From: Propionicicella superfundia DSM 22317
GTDB lineage: Bacteria > Actinomycetota > Actinomycetes > Propionibacteriales > Propionibacteriaceae
Reading direction: 5' to 3'
Length of the DNA stretch: 64,000 nt
Assembly (NCBI RefSeq): GCF_000423465.1
Contig: NZ_KE384020.1
Span: forward strand, 427,671 to 491,670
Positions 9,218 through 17,451 of the stretch are shown here, in pieces; within the stretch, counting starts at the first letter, position 1; every line of letters starts with the position of its first letter. A program made the position numbers and the translations under genes. The notes under the pieces are model-generated. The model worked only from the letters and a program-made list of their open reading frames with translations, had not been told where the DNA came from and ran no database searches.

Positions 9218-10341
9218 CGGTCCTCACCGGCGGTGGTGCGCCCGTCCTCCCCGCCTATGGTTCGGGGACGCTGTCCGACCTGCTGCCCAGCGTTCGCCAC
9301 CACCTGATCGGACGGAGCGGGGATCGGCTCGGGGTGCCGGCCGCCCAGCGTTACGTCGTGCTCCTCGTCGACGGTCTCGGGGACGTCCTGCTGAGCGCCA
9401 ACGAGACCTCCGCCCCTTTCCTGGCGGCTCACCGGACGCGGCGGCTCACCAGCGGCGTCCCGAGCACGACCGTCACCTCGGTCACCAGCCTCGGCACCGG
9501 TCTCGTGCCGGGTCAGCACGGCATGGTCGGGTACTCGTTCCGCGAACCCGGGGGCCGGATCCTCAACGCCCTCATGTGGGACGTCGACGTGAACCCGTTC
9601 GACCTGCAGCCGCAGGCCACCGAGCTCGAGCGGCTCGCCTCGGCCGGCGTGACGGTCGCGAATGTGTCGCCGTCCCGGTTCGACCGCAGCGGACTCACCA
9701 ACGTGGCGCTGCGCGGCGGATCGTTCCTCGGCGTTCCCGACGAATCCGACGAGGACCTTCGGATCGCCCTCGCCGTGCAGGCTGCGACGGCCGGGGCCCG
9801 CACGCTCGTGTACTGCTACGAACGCCATCTCGACCACACCGGGCACGGGCTCGGCTGCGCCTCGGCGGAGTGGCGCGAGCAGCTTCTCCGCATCGACGGC
9901 TTCGCCGAGCGGCTGCGGGACGCGCTGCCCGACGACGTCGTGCTCCTGGTCACGGGGGATCACGGCATGGTCGATGTTCCGCGTGGGCGGTTCCTGACCG
10001 TCGAGGACGAGCCGGACCTGATGCGCGATGTCGCCCTGTTCGGCGGCGAGGGGCGGCTGCGACAGCTCTATGTTCGAGACGGCGCCGCGGCCGCCGTCCG
10101 GGATCGGTGGGCCGAGAGGCTCGGCGTCGAGGCGTGGGTCCGCACGCGGGACGAGGCGCGGCAGGAGGGCTGGTTCGGCGAGGTGGGGGAGCGCAACGCC
10201 CCGCGCATCGGCGACGTCCTCGTGGCGATGGCCGGCGACGGCGCTGTCATGACCCGGACGCTCAGCCATGAGTACGGGCTGGTCGGGATGCACGGCTCCC
10301 TCACCGAAGCCGAGATGACCGTTCCGCTGATCGCGGTCTGA
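9214..10341 (+). CDS. alkaline phosphatase superfamily phosphodiesterase (nucleotide pyrophosphatase-like)
   Basis: A 375-residue enzyme of the type I phosphodiesterase/nucleotide pyrophosphatase family. The metal-site aspartate is in LLVDGLGDVLL (about residue 50). The nucleophile is a threonine in PSTTVTSVTSLGTG (about 85). Further metal ligands appear in RHLDHTGHGLG and VTGDHGMVDVP. No signal peptide is visible, so it should act in the cytoplasm. The ATG at 9214 overlaps the stop codon of the DUF5998 gene (ATGA). The substrate is unknown, and the fixed neighbourhood suggests the two proteins work together. Confidence 0.85.
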   Translation: MTVLTGGGAPVLPAYGSGTLSDLLPSVRHHLIGRSGDRLGVPAAQRYVVLLVDGLGDVLLSANETSAPFLAAHRTRRLTSGVPSTTVTSVTSLGTGLVPGQHGMVGYSFREPGGRILNALMWDVDVNPFDLQPQATELERLASAGVTVANVSPSRFDRSGLTNVALRGGSFLGVPDESDEDLRIALAVQAATAGARTLVYCYERHLDHTGHGLGCASAEWREQLLRIDGFAERLRDALPDDVVLLVTGDHGMVDVPRGRFLTVEDEPDLMRDVALFGGEGRLRQLYVRDGAAAAVRDRWAERLGVEAWVRTRDEARQEGWFGEVGERNAPRIGDVLVAMAGDGAVMTRTLSHEYGLVGMHGSLTEAEMTVPLIAV

Positions 10342-10370
10342 CGGGGCTGCCGGTGGCGCAGGAGGGCCGT

Positions 10371-11138
10371 GTGGGGTTGAATCGGGCCGTGCCCGAGCTC
10401 ATCTTCTTCACCGGACCCATGGAATGCGGCAAGTCGACCCTGGCCCTGCAGGTCGACTACACGCAGACCCAGGCCGGCAGGGCGGGGCGGGTGTTCACGT
10501 GTCGGGACCGTAGCGGCGAGGCGCGGATCGCCTCGCGCATCGGACTGTCGCGGCCGGCGATCGAGGTGTCGGTCGCGTTCGACTTCTGGGCCTACGTCCT
10601 CGACCAGCTCGTCACCGGGCACCGCGTCGACTACCTCGTGTGCGACGAGGCGCAGTTCTTCACGGCCGATCAGATCGACCAGCTCGCCCGGATCGTGGAC
10701 GAACTGCGCCTCGACGTGTTCTGCTTCGGCATCCTCACCGACTTCCGGACGCGGTTGTTCCCGGGATCGGCGCGGCTGGTCGAGCTGTGCGACCGGATGG
10801 AACTCCTTCAGGTGAAGCCGCTGTGCTGGTGCGGCCGCCCGGCGACGCACAACGCCCGGACGATCGGCGGTGAGATGGTGACGGACGGCGAGCAGGTCGA
10901 GGTGGGGGACACCTCCGGCGAGGGGCCGGTGCGTTACGAGGTGCTGTGCCGGCGCCACCACCGCTCGCGCGTGACCGCGGCGCGAGCGCAGGCGGGCCCG
11001 ACACCCGATCCGCTCCCACTGGAGGTCGAGGAGGACGCCATGGCCTACGGAGGCGACGGCGGCACGCCCATGGATGCCGACGACGGTGATCTCGGCCTCT
11101 CCGAGGACCGCGACGACGACGACCCGGGTGTCGTCTGA
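10371..11138 (+). CDS. tdk: thymidine kinase-like P-loop protein
   Basis: A 255-residue type II thymidine kinase homologue, which would salvage deoxythymidine to dTMP. The Walker A loop GPMECGKSTL is near the N-terminus, Walker B is YLVCDEAQFF, and the C-terminal lasso has CWCGRPATHN and LCRRHH, consistent with a structural zinc. A 55-residue acidic tail extends beyond the family domain. The start is uncertain: AGGAGG sits five bases before the GTG at 10371, while a GTG at 10389 gives the family's usual beginning (PELIFFTG). It follows the phosphodiesterase by about 30 bp, so the three genes form an operon. Confidence 0.85.
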   Translation: MGLNRAVPELIFFTGPMECGKSTLALQVDYTQTQAGRAGRVFTCRDRSGEARIASRIGLSRPAIEVSVAFDFWAYVLDQLVTGHRVDYLVCDEAQFFTADQIDQLARIVDELRLDVFCFGILTDFRTRLFPGSARLVELCDRMELLQVKPLCWCGRPATHNARTIGGEMVTDGEQVEVGDTSGEGPVRYEVLCRRHHRSRVTAARAQAGPTPDPLPLEVEEDAMAYGGDGGTPMDADDGDLGLSEDRDDDDPGVV

Positions 11139-11165
11139 CGCGCGGCCGGAGCTTCGCGTCCGGTC

Positions 11166-11843
11166 TCAGACGTCCTGCAGCAGGGCGAGCACGGCGAGCA
11201 CGCGGCGATGGTCGGACGGCGACTCGGTCAGTCCCAGCTTGACGAAGATCGAGCTGACATGCTTCTCGACGGCACCGGTCCCGACGGTCAGCCGCTCCGC
11301 GATGCTCGCGTTGCTGCGACCTTCGGCTATGAGGTCGAGCACCTCGCGCTCGCGCGGCGTGAGGGTGGCCAGCGGGTGTCGCGCGGCGGCGAGGAGTCGG
11401 CCGGCCACCAGCGGGTCGAGGACGGTGCCGCCGGCTGTGACGCGCCGCACCGACTCGGTGAACTCGGCGAGCGACGACACCCTGTCCTTCAACAGGTAGC
11501 CGACGCCCCCGCGGGCGTCGGCGAGCAGTTCGCGGGCATAGACGGTCTCGACGTACTGACTCAGGACGAGCACCGCCACCCCGGGCGTCTGGCGCCGCAG
11601 CTCCAGCGCGCCCCGGATGCCCTCGTCGCGAAACGTGGGCGGGAGCCGGACGTCGAGGATCACGATGTCGGGCTTCGCCGCTCGGACGCGGTCGACGAGC
11701 CCGCGGGCGTCCTCGAACGCGCCCACGGTGAGATACCCGGCCTCGTCGAACAGCCGCACCAGCCCTTCCCGCAGCAGCACGGAGTCCTCGACGAGAAGCA
11801 CGCGCAGCGGCGCGTCGTGGGTGGCCGGGTCGATGCTGTTCAC
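11166..11843 (-). CDS. NarL/LuxR-family response regulator
   Basis: A 225-residue two-component regulator. The receiver domain has the acidic pair at Glu19-Asp20, the phospho-acceptor Asp64 in IVILDVRLPP and Lys in YLLKDRV. The C-terminal LuxR-type helix-turn-helix starts TLTPREREVLDLIAEG and ends VEKHVSSIFVKLGL. It lies 30 bp downstream of its histidine kinase on the same strand and is presumably phosphorylated by it. Target genes and signal are unknown. Confidence 0.92.
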   Translation of the reverse strand: MNSIDPATHDAPLRVLLVEDSVLLREGLVRLFDEAGYLTVGAFEDARGLVDRVRAAKPDIVILDVRLPPTFRDEGIRGALELRRQTPGVAVLVLSQYVETVYARELLADARGGVGYLLKDRVSSLAEFTESVRRVTAGGTVLDPLVAGRLLAAARHPLATLTPREREVLDLIAEGRSNASIAERLTVGTGAVEKHVSSIFVKLGLTESPSDHRRVLAVLALLQDV

Positions 11844-11873
11844 CCGGTCAGCCTAATGAGACGGGCGCGCCGC

Positions 11874-13247
11874 TCATCCGGAGAAGGGGGTTCCCGGCGA
11901 CGCGTCGGCGGAGGCGGGAACGACCGCGTCGATCCGGGTGGGGCCACCGGGCGGGCTCTCGACGGTCAACGACCCGCGCAGGCCGCGCAGGCGCTCCTGC
12001 AGCCCGGACAGGCCGTGCCCGGGAAGGAATGCCGCTCCGCCCCGGCCGTCGTCGGCGATGCCGATCCGAAGCCGCGGCGCGGCACCACCGGTGACCTCGG
12101 CCGTCACCTCCGCCCGGGACGCTCCGGCATGCTTCGCCGTATTGGTGAGCACCTCGGCCACGATGAAGTAGACCGCTCGCGCGACATCGGGTGCGACGAC
12201 CTCGTCGATGGCCGGATCGAGCCGGACGGCGACGGGCAGCGGGCTGTCGTCGGCCAGTGCCGCGAGCGCTGCGGTCAGGCCGCGGTCGGCCAGCAGGGGC
12301 GGCGCGACCCCCCGGGAGAGGGCACGCAGTTCCTCGACGGCGGCGCCGGCCTGGACCCGTGCCTCCCGCGCGAGCGCTGCCGCTGCCGCGGTGTCGCCGG
12401 CGTCGGCTCTGCGCTCGGCGGCGGCCAGATCGAGCTGGAGACGGACGAGTCGCTGCTGCGGGCCGTCGTGCAGATCGCGTTCGAGACGGCGCATCGCGGC
12501 GTCCTCGGCATGCACGGCGGCGGCCCGCGCGGCGGCCTCGTCGCGCGCGAGAGCCGCGAGTTCGTCGCTCGGCCAGCGTCCCAGCATGGCTCCGGCGACG
12601 GCGTGGTGCGCCCGCCCGAGTCCGCCGACGACCACGGGCAGGGTGATCGCGAAGAACGCCCCTCCCACCAGGTACAGCACGGTCTCGACCCCGCGTGAGC
12701 TCCACCCGGCGAGCAACGGCCAGTGTTCGGCGATCCACCGCGGCCAGTCGGCGTCCGGATCCTTGTCGGGCAGGAATCCCTGCCAGACCCAGAAGGTGAG
12801 TCCGCCGAGGGTGACGGACCACCAGATGACCGTGAGAGAGAAGCTGACGATGCTCAGGATCGGGCCGACGAGCATCTGGTGGATCAGGTAGACCCAGCGA
12901 CGGCCGGAGCGCAGCGGAGCGAGCAGGCGCGTCACCCAGTGCGTGCCGGACGCCGTGGACGGCCATTCGGGGGCGGGGATGTCCGGCAGGCCGGTCCAGC
13001 GCAGCATGTGGCGCTCGGCGGTTCCGAAGCCCTGTGCGGTGAGCAGCGCGATGCTGACCAGGGGGAGTCCGACGACGAGCACCAGCGTGCCGGCGCCGGT
13101 GGCGAGCAGAGTCACGAGAATCGTGAGCGCGACCATGGCGAACGGGAACAGCGCGAGCAGGTATCCGGTCGTCCCGAGGACCCGGCGTCCCCCGAGCAGG
13201 CTCCGCTTCCTCGGTTCCGGCGTCGCACCCTCACTCAGATCCGCCAC
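11874..13247 (-). CDS. membrane sensor histidine kinase (HisKA_3 type)
   Basis: A 457-residue sensor kinase. Residues about 20-230 form a membrane sensor module with two hydrophobic pairs, resembling the putative-sensor domain found in actinobacterial LuxR-linked kinases. The dimerisation domain carries the phospho-accepting His260 in RDLHDGPQQR. The HATPase domain shows LTNTAKHAGA (N box) and GIADDGRGG (G1 box). A GTG start at 13247 is supported by GAGGAGG seven bases upstream. It is transcribed ahead of the response regulator. No periplasmic binding domain is visible, so the signal may be sensed within the membrane. Confidence 0.9.
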   Translation of the reverse strand: MADLSEGATPEPRKRSLLGGRRVLGTTGYLLALFPFAMVALTILVTLLATGAGTLVLVVGLPLVSIALLTAQGFGTAERHMLRWTGLPDIPAPEWPSTASGTHWVTRLLAPLRSGRRWVYLIHQMLVGPILSIVSFSLTVIWWSVTLGGLTFWVWQGFLPDKDPDADWPRWIAEHWPLLAGWSSRGVETVLYLVGGAFFAITLPVVVGGLGRAHHAVAGAMLGRWPSDELAALARDEAAARAAAVHAEDAAMRRLERDLHDGPQQRLVRLQLDLAAAERRADAGDTAAAAALAREARVQAGAAVEELRALSRGVAPPLLADRGLTAALAALADDSPLPVAVRLDPAIDEVVAPDVARAVYFIVAEVLTNTAKHAGASRAEVTAEVTGGAAPRLRIGIADDGRGGAAFLPGHGLSGLQERLRGLRGSLTVESPPGGPTRIDAVVPASADASPGTPFSG

Positions 13248-13344
13248 GGCATCCTCCTCGACTGTGGGACGGGTTCGCGACCGGACGGCATCCCGACCAC
13301 GTCACCACGCTACGAAAGGGGGCGTCGCCGAAACCACCGGGCCC

Positions 13345-13366
13345 GCCCCCGGATCGACCCGGGGGC
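13345..13366 (-). terminator. hairpin downstream of sepH
   Basis: GCCCCCGG, six-base loop, CCGGGGGC, about 117 bp past the sepH stop codon and before the sensor-kinase start. The 235-bp gap around it holds no convincing gene. Confidence 0.5.
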
Positions 13367-13482
13367 TGTCCCCACCTCCGGGATTCGGCGGTGGTTCAGG
13401 CTTCTGCGACGCGTCGGGTTCCGCGGGCGAGATGGCGGTCGCTCATGGGCCCACAGATCGCGGGGCCGACCCGTGCCACGGC

Positions 13483-14667
13483 TCAGCGCTGGTCGTCGGG
13501 CTGGGTCGGTGAGCCGAACATGATCTCGTCCCAGCTCGGCACGGATGCACGTCGGCGCGACCGGCGTGCCGACGTCTTCGGCTGCGGACGCGCGGCCGAC
13601 GTCGTGTCGTCGAGGGTCGGCTGTTCGGGCTCTGCCGGGACCGGACGCGGTCGACGGCGCCGCCGCGCGGGTGCCGGCTCGTCCGGCGGGGCATCGGCCA
13701 CAGGCGACTCTCCGGACGCGAGAACGACGTCTCCCGCCTCCTGCGCCACGGGCGCGCCCGTGGCGCCCGCCTCGGCACGGGGGCTGTCCTCGGCCGGTGT
13801 CGCACCTGTCTCGACCTCGACGGAGGGCTCGGCGCGGGAGGGCTCGGCATCAGCCTCCGGCGTGCGGGGGAGCTCAGCGGCGTCCGGCTCCGTCCCGGGC
13901 GCGGCGTCGGGCTCCGTCGCCTCGGTGTGGTCGGCATCGGCGACGTCGTCGTCGACGACGACAGGCTGCGTGAGGCCGCGGTAGATCTGGACCGAGTCCT
14001 CGTTGAAGGTCGCGAGCATGTCGTACAGGACGTCCATGTCGGTCTTCGGCGGCACGATGTCGTAGACGCCGTCGACCTCGGCGAGGTCACCGGGGGTGTA
14101 GGCGTCGCCGGTCTCGCTCGGATCGTCGTACGGGTCGCGCTCGACGTTGACCGCCCGCACGAGGGCGAGTTCGTCGTCGAGGTCGAGCGTCGGCTCGGAG
14201 TCGGGGTCGTCTCCGCGTGGCTTCTCGCCGGGCCGGCTTCGTGCCGACATGTCGTCGGCGATGAGCCAGCGGGCGTCCTTGTTCGTCGCGACACTGAACC
14301 GACCGTCGAGATCGAAGGCGAAGGTCGCGTGATGCTCGGTGGACCCGGCCCGGTAGTCGGCCTGGATGTGCCACCGGCGCCCGTCGAGCTTCCACGAGTC
14401 CCAGATCACGTCGCCGCGCTCGATGCCGCGCGCGGACAACTGCTCGGTGACGGCGTCGATGAGCGTCCGCGTACTGGTGGCTTCGCCTTGGCGGCGCACG
14501 TGTGCCTCCTGCGCGAGGCCCGCGATGTAGGCGCGCTCGGCCAGAACCGGGCCCGCGAACGGGGCGATGCGCTCGATCGGCACGCCGGCGACCTCCGCGA
14601 CCTCCTCCAGGGATTCACCCGCCCGCACGCGTGCCTGGATCTCACGCGGGCGAAGTGCGCTTTCCAT
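13483..14667 (-). CDS. sepH: septation protein SepH (short form)
   Basis: A 394-residue DUF3071/SepH protein, an activator of FtsZ assembly in actinobacterial cell division. The conserved helix-turn-helix-like segment RPREIQARVRAGESLEEVAEVAG begins at residue 6, followed by GPVLAERAYIAGLA and the WDSWKLDGRRWHIQADY stretch near residue 90. The rest, from about residue 150, is acidic, Pro/Ala-rich linker ending in a basic RRSRRRA patch and SWDEIMFG. GGAG six bases before the ATG at 14667 supports this start. Compared with SepH proteins I remember from Streptomyces, about 55 N-terminal residues are absent, and the upstream DNA does not encode them. Confidence 0.88.
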   Translation of the reverse strand: MESALRPREIQARVRAGESLEEVAEVAGVPIERIAPFAGPVLAERAYIAGLAQEAHVRRQGEATSTRTLIDAVTEQLSARGIERGDVIWDSWKLDGRRWHIQADYRAGSTEHHATFAFDLDGRFSVATNKDARWLIADDMSARSRPGEKPRGDDPDSEPTLDLDDELALVRAVNVERDPYDDPSETGDAYTPGDLAEVDGVYDIVPPKTDMDVLYDMLATFNEDSVQIYRGLTQPVVVDDDVADADHTEATEPDAAPGTEPDAAELPRTPEADAEPSRAEPSVEVETGATPAEDSPRAEAGATGAPVAQEAGDVVLASGESPVADAPPDEPAPARRRRRPRPVPAEPEQPTLDDTTSAARPQPKTSARRSRRRASVPSWDEIMFGSPTQPDDQR

Positions 14668-14723
14668 ATCGTTCTCCAGTCACCCTCGGCGGGGCGGTCG
14701 TGCGGATGCAGGCGCGAGACGGC

Positions 14724-14741
14724 GTTACTGCAGGTAACCTA
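14724..14741. promoter_or_regulatory. palindrome over the sepH promoter
   Basis: GTTAC-TGCAG-GTAAC (14724-14738) overlaps a TAGGTT box on the minus strand (14736-14741) that fits a sepH -10 element, with transcription starting about 60 bp before the sepH ATG. The 316-bp intergenic region also holds a plus-strand TACGGT box near 14929 for the DUF4193 gene. No regulator is identified. Confidence 0.35.
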
Positions 14742-14983
14742 TCCGGGCGAGAGCTCGGCTTCGAACAGGCTACCCGGCGGGGGCTTGATCTGAGGTGCAG
14801 ACTGGGCCTGCCGCAGGTCTGCCCGTGAAGCGGGTATGCGTTTTCCCGCAACCCGCGGCCGGAGGGTCGCCGATATGGTATGCATTCCCTCGGACTGAGG
14901 CGGGGAATGATCCCTGGCCGGTAGGTGTTACGGTGCGGTCCCCGCAACATGGGGACTTCGACATTGGAGGATTGGTTTCAGGC

Positions 14984-15277
14984 ATGGCGACCGACTACGA
15001 CGCTCCCCGCAAGACCGACGAGGAGAGCGAAGACAGCATCGAGGAGCTCAAGTCCCGGCGCAACGACAAGAACTCGGGCAAGGTCGACGAGGACGAGGTC
15101 GAGGCGGCCGAGAGCTTCGAGCTGCCGGGCGCCGATCTGTCGCACGAGGAGCTCACGGTGCGCGTCCTGCCGCGGCAGGCCGACGAGTTCACCTGCGCGG
15201 GCTGCTTCCTGCTGAAGCACCGGAGCCAACTGGCTGCGACGCGCAACGGCTCGATGTTCTGCGTGGACTGCGCCTGA
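14984..15277 (+). CDS. DUF4193 family protein
   Basis: A 97-residue acidic protein found almost universally in Actinomycetota next to sepH. The N-terminal 60 residues are charged. The C-terminus holds a CAGCFLLKHRSQLA / MFCVDCA zinc-ribbon-like Cys4 motif. A GGAGG lies 13 bases before the ATG at 14984. It is divergent from sepH. Function is unknown; the zinc knuckle suggests contact with RNA, RNA polymerase or protein. Confidence 0.85.
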   Translation: MATDYDAPRKTDEESEDSIEELKSRRNDKNSGKVDEDEVEAAESFELPGADLSHEELTVRVLPRQADEFTCAGCFLLKHRSQLAATRNGSMFCVDCA

Positions 15278-15374
15278 CGCCCGTGCCGCGCTCACGGCCG
15301 GCGGGCGTTGCGCTGCGCCGCGGTGCATCGCGCCCCGGAGCGGCCCAGTGGGGTCCGGACGGCCGCCGGTGACC

Positions 15375-15638
15375 TCAGACCGGGTCGGAGAGCGCGCGCA
15401 GGCGGCGCTGCGTGAACCGGGCCGTCAGGAGTTGAGCGGCGCCGAGACCGATGCCGCTGGCGAGTGCCCACAGCAGGGCCTGCCGCAGCGGCGTGTCGGG
15501 GTCGTGGGGATCGGGCGTCGCGTCATCGCCCGTGGCGGCTTTCCATGCCACCGTGAGAGCCCGCTGGGCTACCAGGGTCACAGCGGCGCTGATCACGCCG
15601 GTGTACACCTTCACCAGGACCGTCTTCGTCATGCTCAT
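15375..15638 (-). CDS. DUF4235 membrane protein
   Basis: An 87-residue protein with two hydrophobic helices (about 5-27 and 52-70) separated by an Asp/Pro-rich loop (DDATPDPHDPDTP). It matches the small DUF4235 family of actinobacterial membrane proteins; function unknown. AAGGG lies nine bases before the ATG at 15638. It is divergent from the DUF3093 gene. Confidence 0.75.
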   Translation of the reverse strand: MSMTKTVLVKVYTGVISAAVTLVAQRALTVAWKAATGDDATPDPHDPDTPLRQALLWALASGIGLGAAQLLTARFTQRRLRALSDPV

Positions 15639-15697
15639 GTGGCCAACCCTTCGTCGCCGACATCCTATGTCGGCACCGGGAAGAGGCGGGCAGTCGG

Positions 15698-15710
15698 TAC
15701 GGTGGTGCGG
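15698..15710 (+). promoter_or_regulatory. leaderless promoter of the DUF3093 gene
   Basis: TACGGT at 15698-15703, six bases, then the GTG at 15710. Confidence 0.55.
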
Positions 15711-16165
15711 TGAGCTACGTCGAGCGCCTGAGGGTCCCCGTGGGGTACTGGCTGATCGCCGTCGCTTTCGGGCTCACCTTCATCATCGCGATCGGGGGGT
15801 ACTTCCCGCCGCTGTGGTTCGCGCTCGTCGCCGTGCTCGGAACGGCGCTCATCGTCGGGACTCTCGTGGTGTACGGAGGGGTCGTCGTGCGCGTGGACGA
15901 CGCCGGCATCCGGGTGGGGCGGAGCCTGCTCGAGTGGGAGTACGTCGCCGGCGCGGTCGCGCTCGACGCAGAGGGACTGCGCCACCGTCTCGGGCCCGGG
16001 GCCGATGCCCGGGCCAACCTGTGGGTTCGACCGTATCTGCGCCACGGCGTGGAGATCGCGCTCGACGATCCCGCCGACCCGCATCCGTACTGGCTCGTGG
16101 GCAGCAGGCATCCCGAGCGCCTGGCCGCGGCCATCACCGCCCACCTGCCCGCCGCCGGCGGCTGA
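15710..16165 (+). CDS. DUF3093 membrane protein
   Basis: A 151-residue protein with two N-terminal membrane helices (about 12-30 and 36-58) and a cytoplasmic C-terminal domain containing LWVRPYLRHGVEIALDDPADPHPYWLVGSRHPE, the hallmark of DUF3093. In many actinobacteria this gene sits beside dut (dUTPase); here dut is absent from the position and the next gene is DUF3710. Function is unknown. Confidence 0.85.
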   Translation: MSYVERLRVPVGYWLIAVAFGLTFIIAIGGYFPPLWFALVAVLGTALIVGTLVVYGGVVVRVDDAGIRVGRSLLEWEYVAGAVALDAEGLRHRLGPGADARANLWVRPYLRHGVEIALDDPADPHPYWLVGSRHPERLAAAITAHLPAAGG

Positions 16166-16234
16166 TCCCGGCGTGAATCGGTACGGTTCCGGGGGTAACG
16201 TCGTTATCGCACCACAGACCTGCGAGGAGAGACC

Positions 16235-17068
16235 GTGATCTTTGGCCGCAAGCGCCGCGCCGCCCGCGAGAGCGAGGAGTCCGCCGACGCATCGCCCGAT
16301 TCGCCGGTCGACGAGTCCGACGACGTCGAGCACGACGACCTCGGTGAGGACGGTCTCGACGAGGAGGGCACCGTCGACGACGAGGACTCCGACGACGAGG
16401 ACTCCGACGACGAAGACTCCGAGGACGACGAGGACGACGAGGAGGACGAGGACTCCGACGACGAGGACTCCGCGGACCAGGACTCCGACGAGGGTGCGGT
16501 TTCCGACGTCCTGCGCGAGGACGGACCCTTCGACCTGGAGGAAGTCGACCTCGATGCCGACGACGTGGCCCGTATCGACTTCGGAGCGCTCGTGGTGACG
16601 CCGATCGAAGGCATGGAGCTGCAACTCCAGGTCGAGGAGAAGAGCCAGACGATCCAGTCCGCACTCGTGGTGCACGAAGGGGCTGCGATCGAGGTCGCGC
16701 TGTTCGCGTCGCCGGTTCGCGGCGGTCTCGCGAAGGAGGTGCTGGACGAACTCGTCGCGCTCACCGAGGCGTCGGGTGGCACCGCCTCCGTGGAGGAGGG
16801 GCCGTTCGGTCCGCAACTGTTCCGGGAGGTCGAGGTCACGACGCCCGAAGGCCAGCGCGGAGTACACCGCTCCCGCATCTGGCTCGTCGAGGGACCGCGG
16901 TGGATGCTGCGCGCCGTTCTCATGGGGGCGGCGCTGGACGACGGGACGTCCGGGCGAGAGCTCATGGAGGACTTCTTCCGCAATCTCGTCGTGAAGCGCG
17001 GAACCGAACCGCGCGCCCCCGGAGACCTCATCCCCCTCACGATCCCGAAGAACCTGGCCGCTCAGTAG
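16235..17068 (+). CDS. DUF3710 family protein with long acidic N-terminal tract
   Basis: A 277-residue conserved actinobacterial protein of unknown function. Residues about 10-90 are almost entirely Asp, Glu and Ser, with near-repeats of DDEDSDDEDS. The folded part (about 100-270) contains GPFDLEEVDLDADDVARIDFG, IWLVEGPRWMLRAVLMG and ELMEDFFRNLVVKRG, typical of DUF3710. GAGGAG precedes the GTG at 16235 by eight bases. It overlaps no neighbour and is followed eight bases later by the OB-fold gene, so the two are co-transcribed. Confidence 0.88.
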   Translation: MIFGRKRRAARESEESADASPDSPVDESDDVEHDDLGEDGLDEEGTVDDEDSDDEDSDDEDSEDDEDDEEDEDSDDEDSADQDSDEGAVSDVLREDGPFDLEEVDLDADDVARIDFGALVVTPIEGMELQLQVEEKSQTIQSALVVHEGAAIEVALFASPVRGGLAKEVLDELVALTEASGGTASVEEGPFGPQLFREVEVTTPEGQRGVHRSRIWLVEGPRWMLRAVLMGAALDDGTSGRELMEDFFRNLVVKRGTEPRAPGDLIPLTIPKNLAAQ

Positions 17069-17076
17069 GAGGTCCG

Positions 17077-17442
17077 ATGTCGAAGGGTTCACTGGCGCGT
17101 GCCTGGCGGCGCCTCACGGCGTCGCAGGACGACGTGTACAACAGGGAGCTTCAGACGACGGCGCAGAAGTCGGGAGCCAACAGCATCGGATCCTGTGCCG
17201 ACCGCCAGCTCGTCCGGCTGCGCGGGACCATCACGTCGGTCACCCTCGCCCCGCGCAAGGGTGCCCCGTGGCTGCAGGTCGTGATGGAGGACGGCTCCGG
17301 CACGGTGACACTGGTGTGGATGGGCCGTCACGCGATCCCCGGCGTGGCCGCGGGCACCGAGATCGTGGTCGAGGGACGCATCTCGTGTGTCGACGGCGAG
17401 CGCCGCGTGTACAACCCCAAATACGAGCTCGTCGCCCCCTGA
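17077..17442 (+). CDS. OB-fold nucleic acid-binding protein
   Basis: A 121-residue protein with a RecG-wedge-like OB domain at about 45-121: LVRLRGTITSVTLAPRKGAPWLQVVMEDG and VTLVWMGRHAIPG. The N-terminal helix (SLARAWRRLTASQDDVYNREL) is conserved in this family, which follows DUF3710 in many actinobacteria. A perfect AGGAGG lies six bases before the ATG at 17077. It may bind single-stranded DNA or RNA; this is inferred only from the fold. Confidence 0.82.
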   Translation: MSKGSLARAWRRLTASQDDVYNRELQTTAQKSGANSIGSCADRQLVRLRGTITSVTLAPRKGAPWLQVVMEDGSGTVTLVWMGRHAIPGVAAGTEIVVEGRISCVDGERRVYNPKYELVAP

Positions 17443-17451
17443 CGGGCCGAT

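Noticed and set aside
11139-11165. Terminator between the thymidine-kinase-like gene and the response regulator
   Set aside because: Only 5-bp arms can be drawn in the 27-bp gap; too weak to report.
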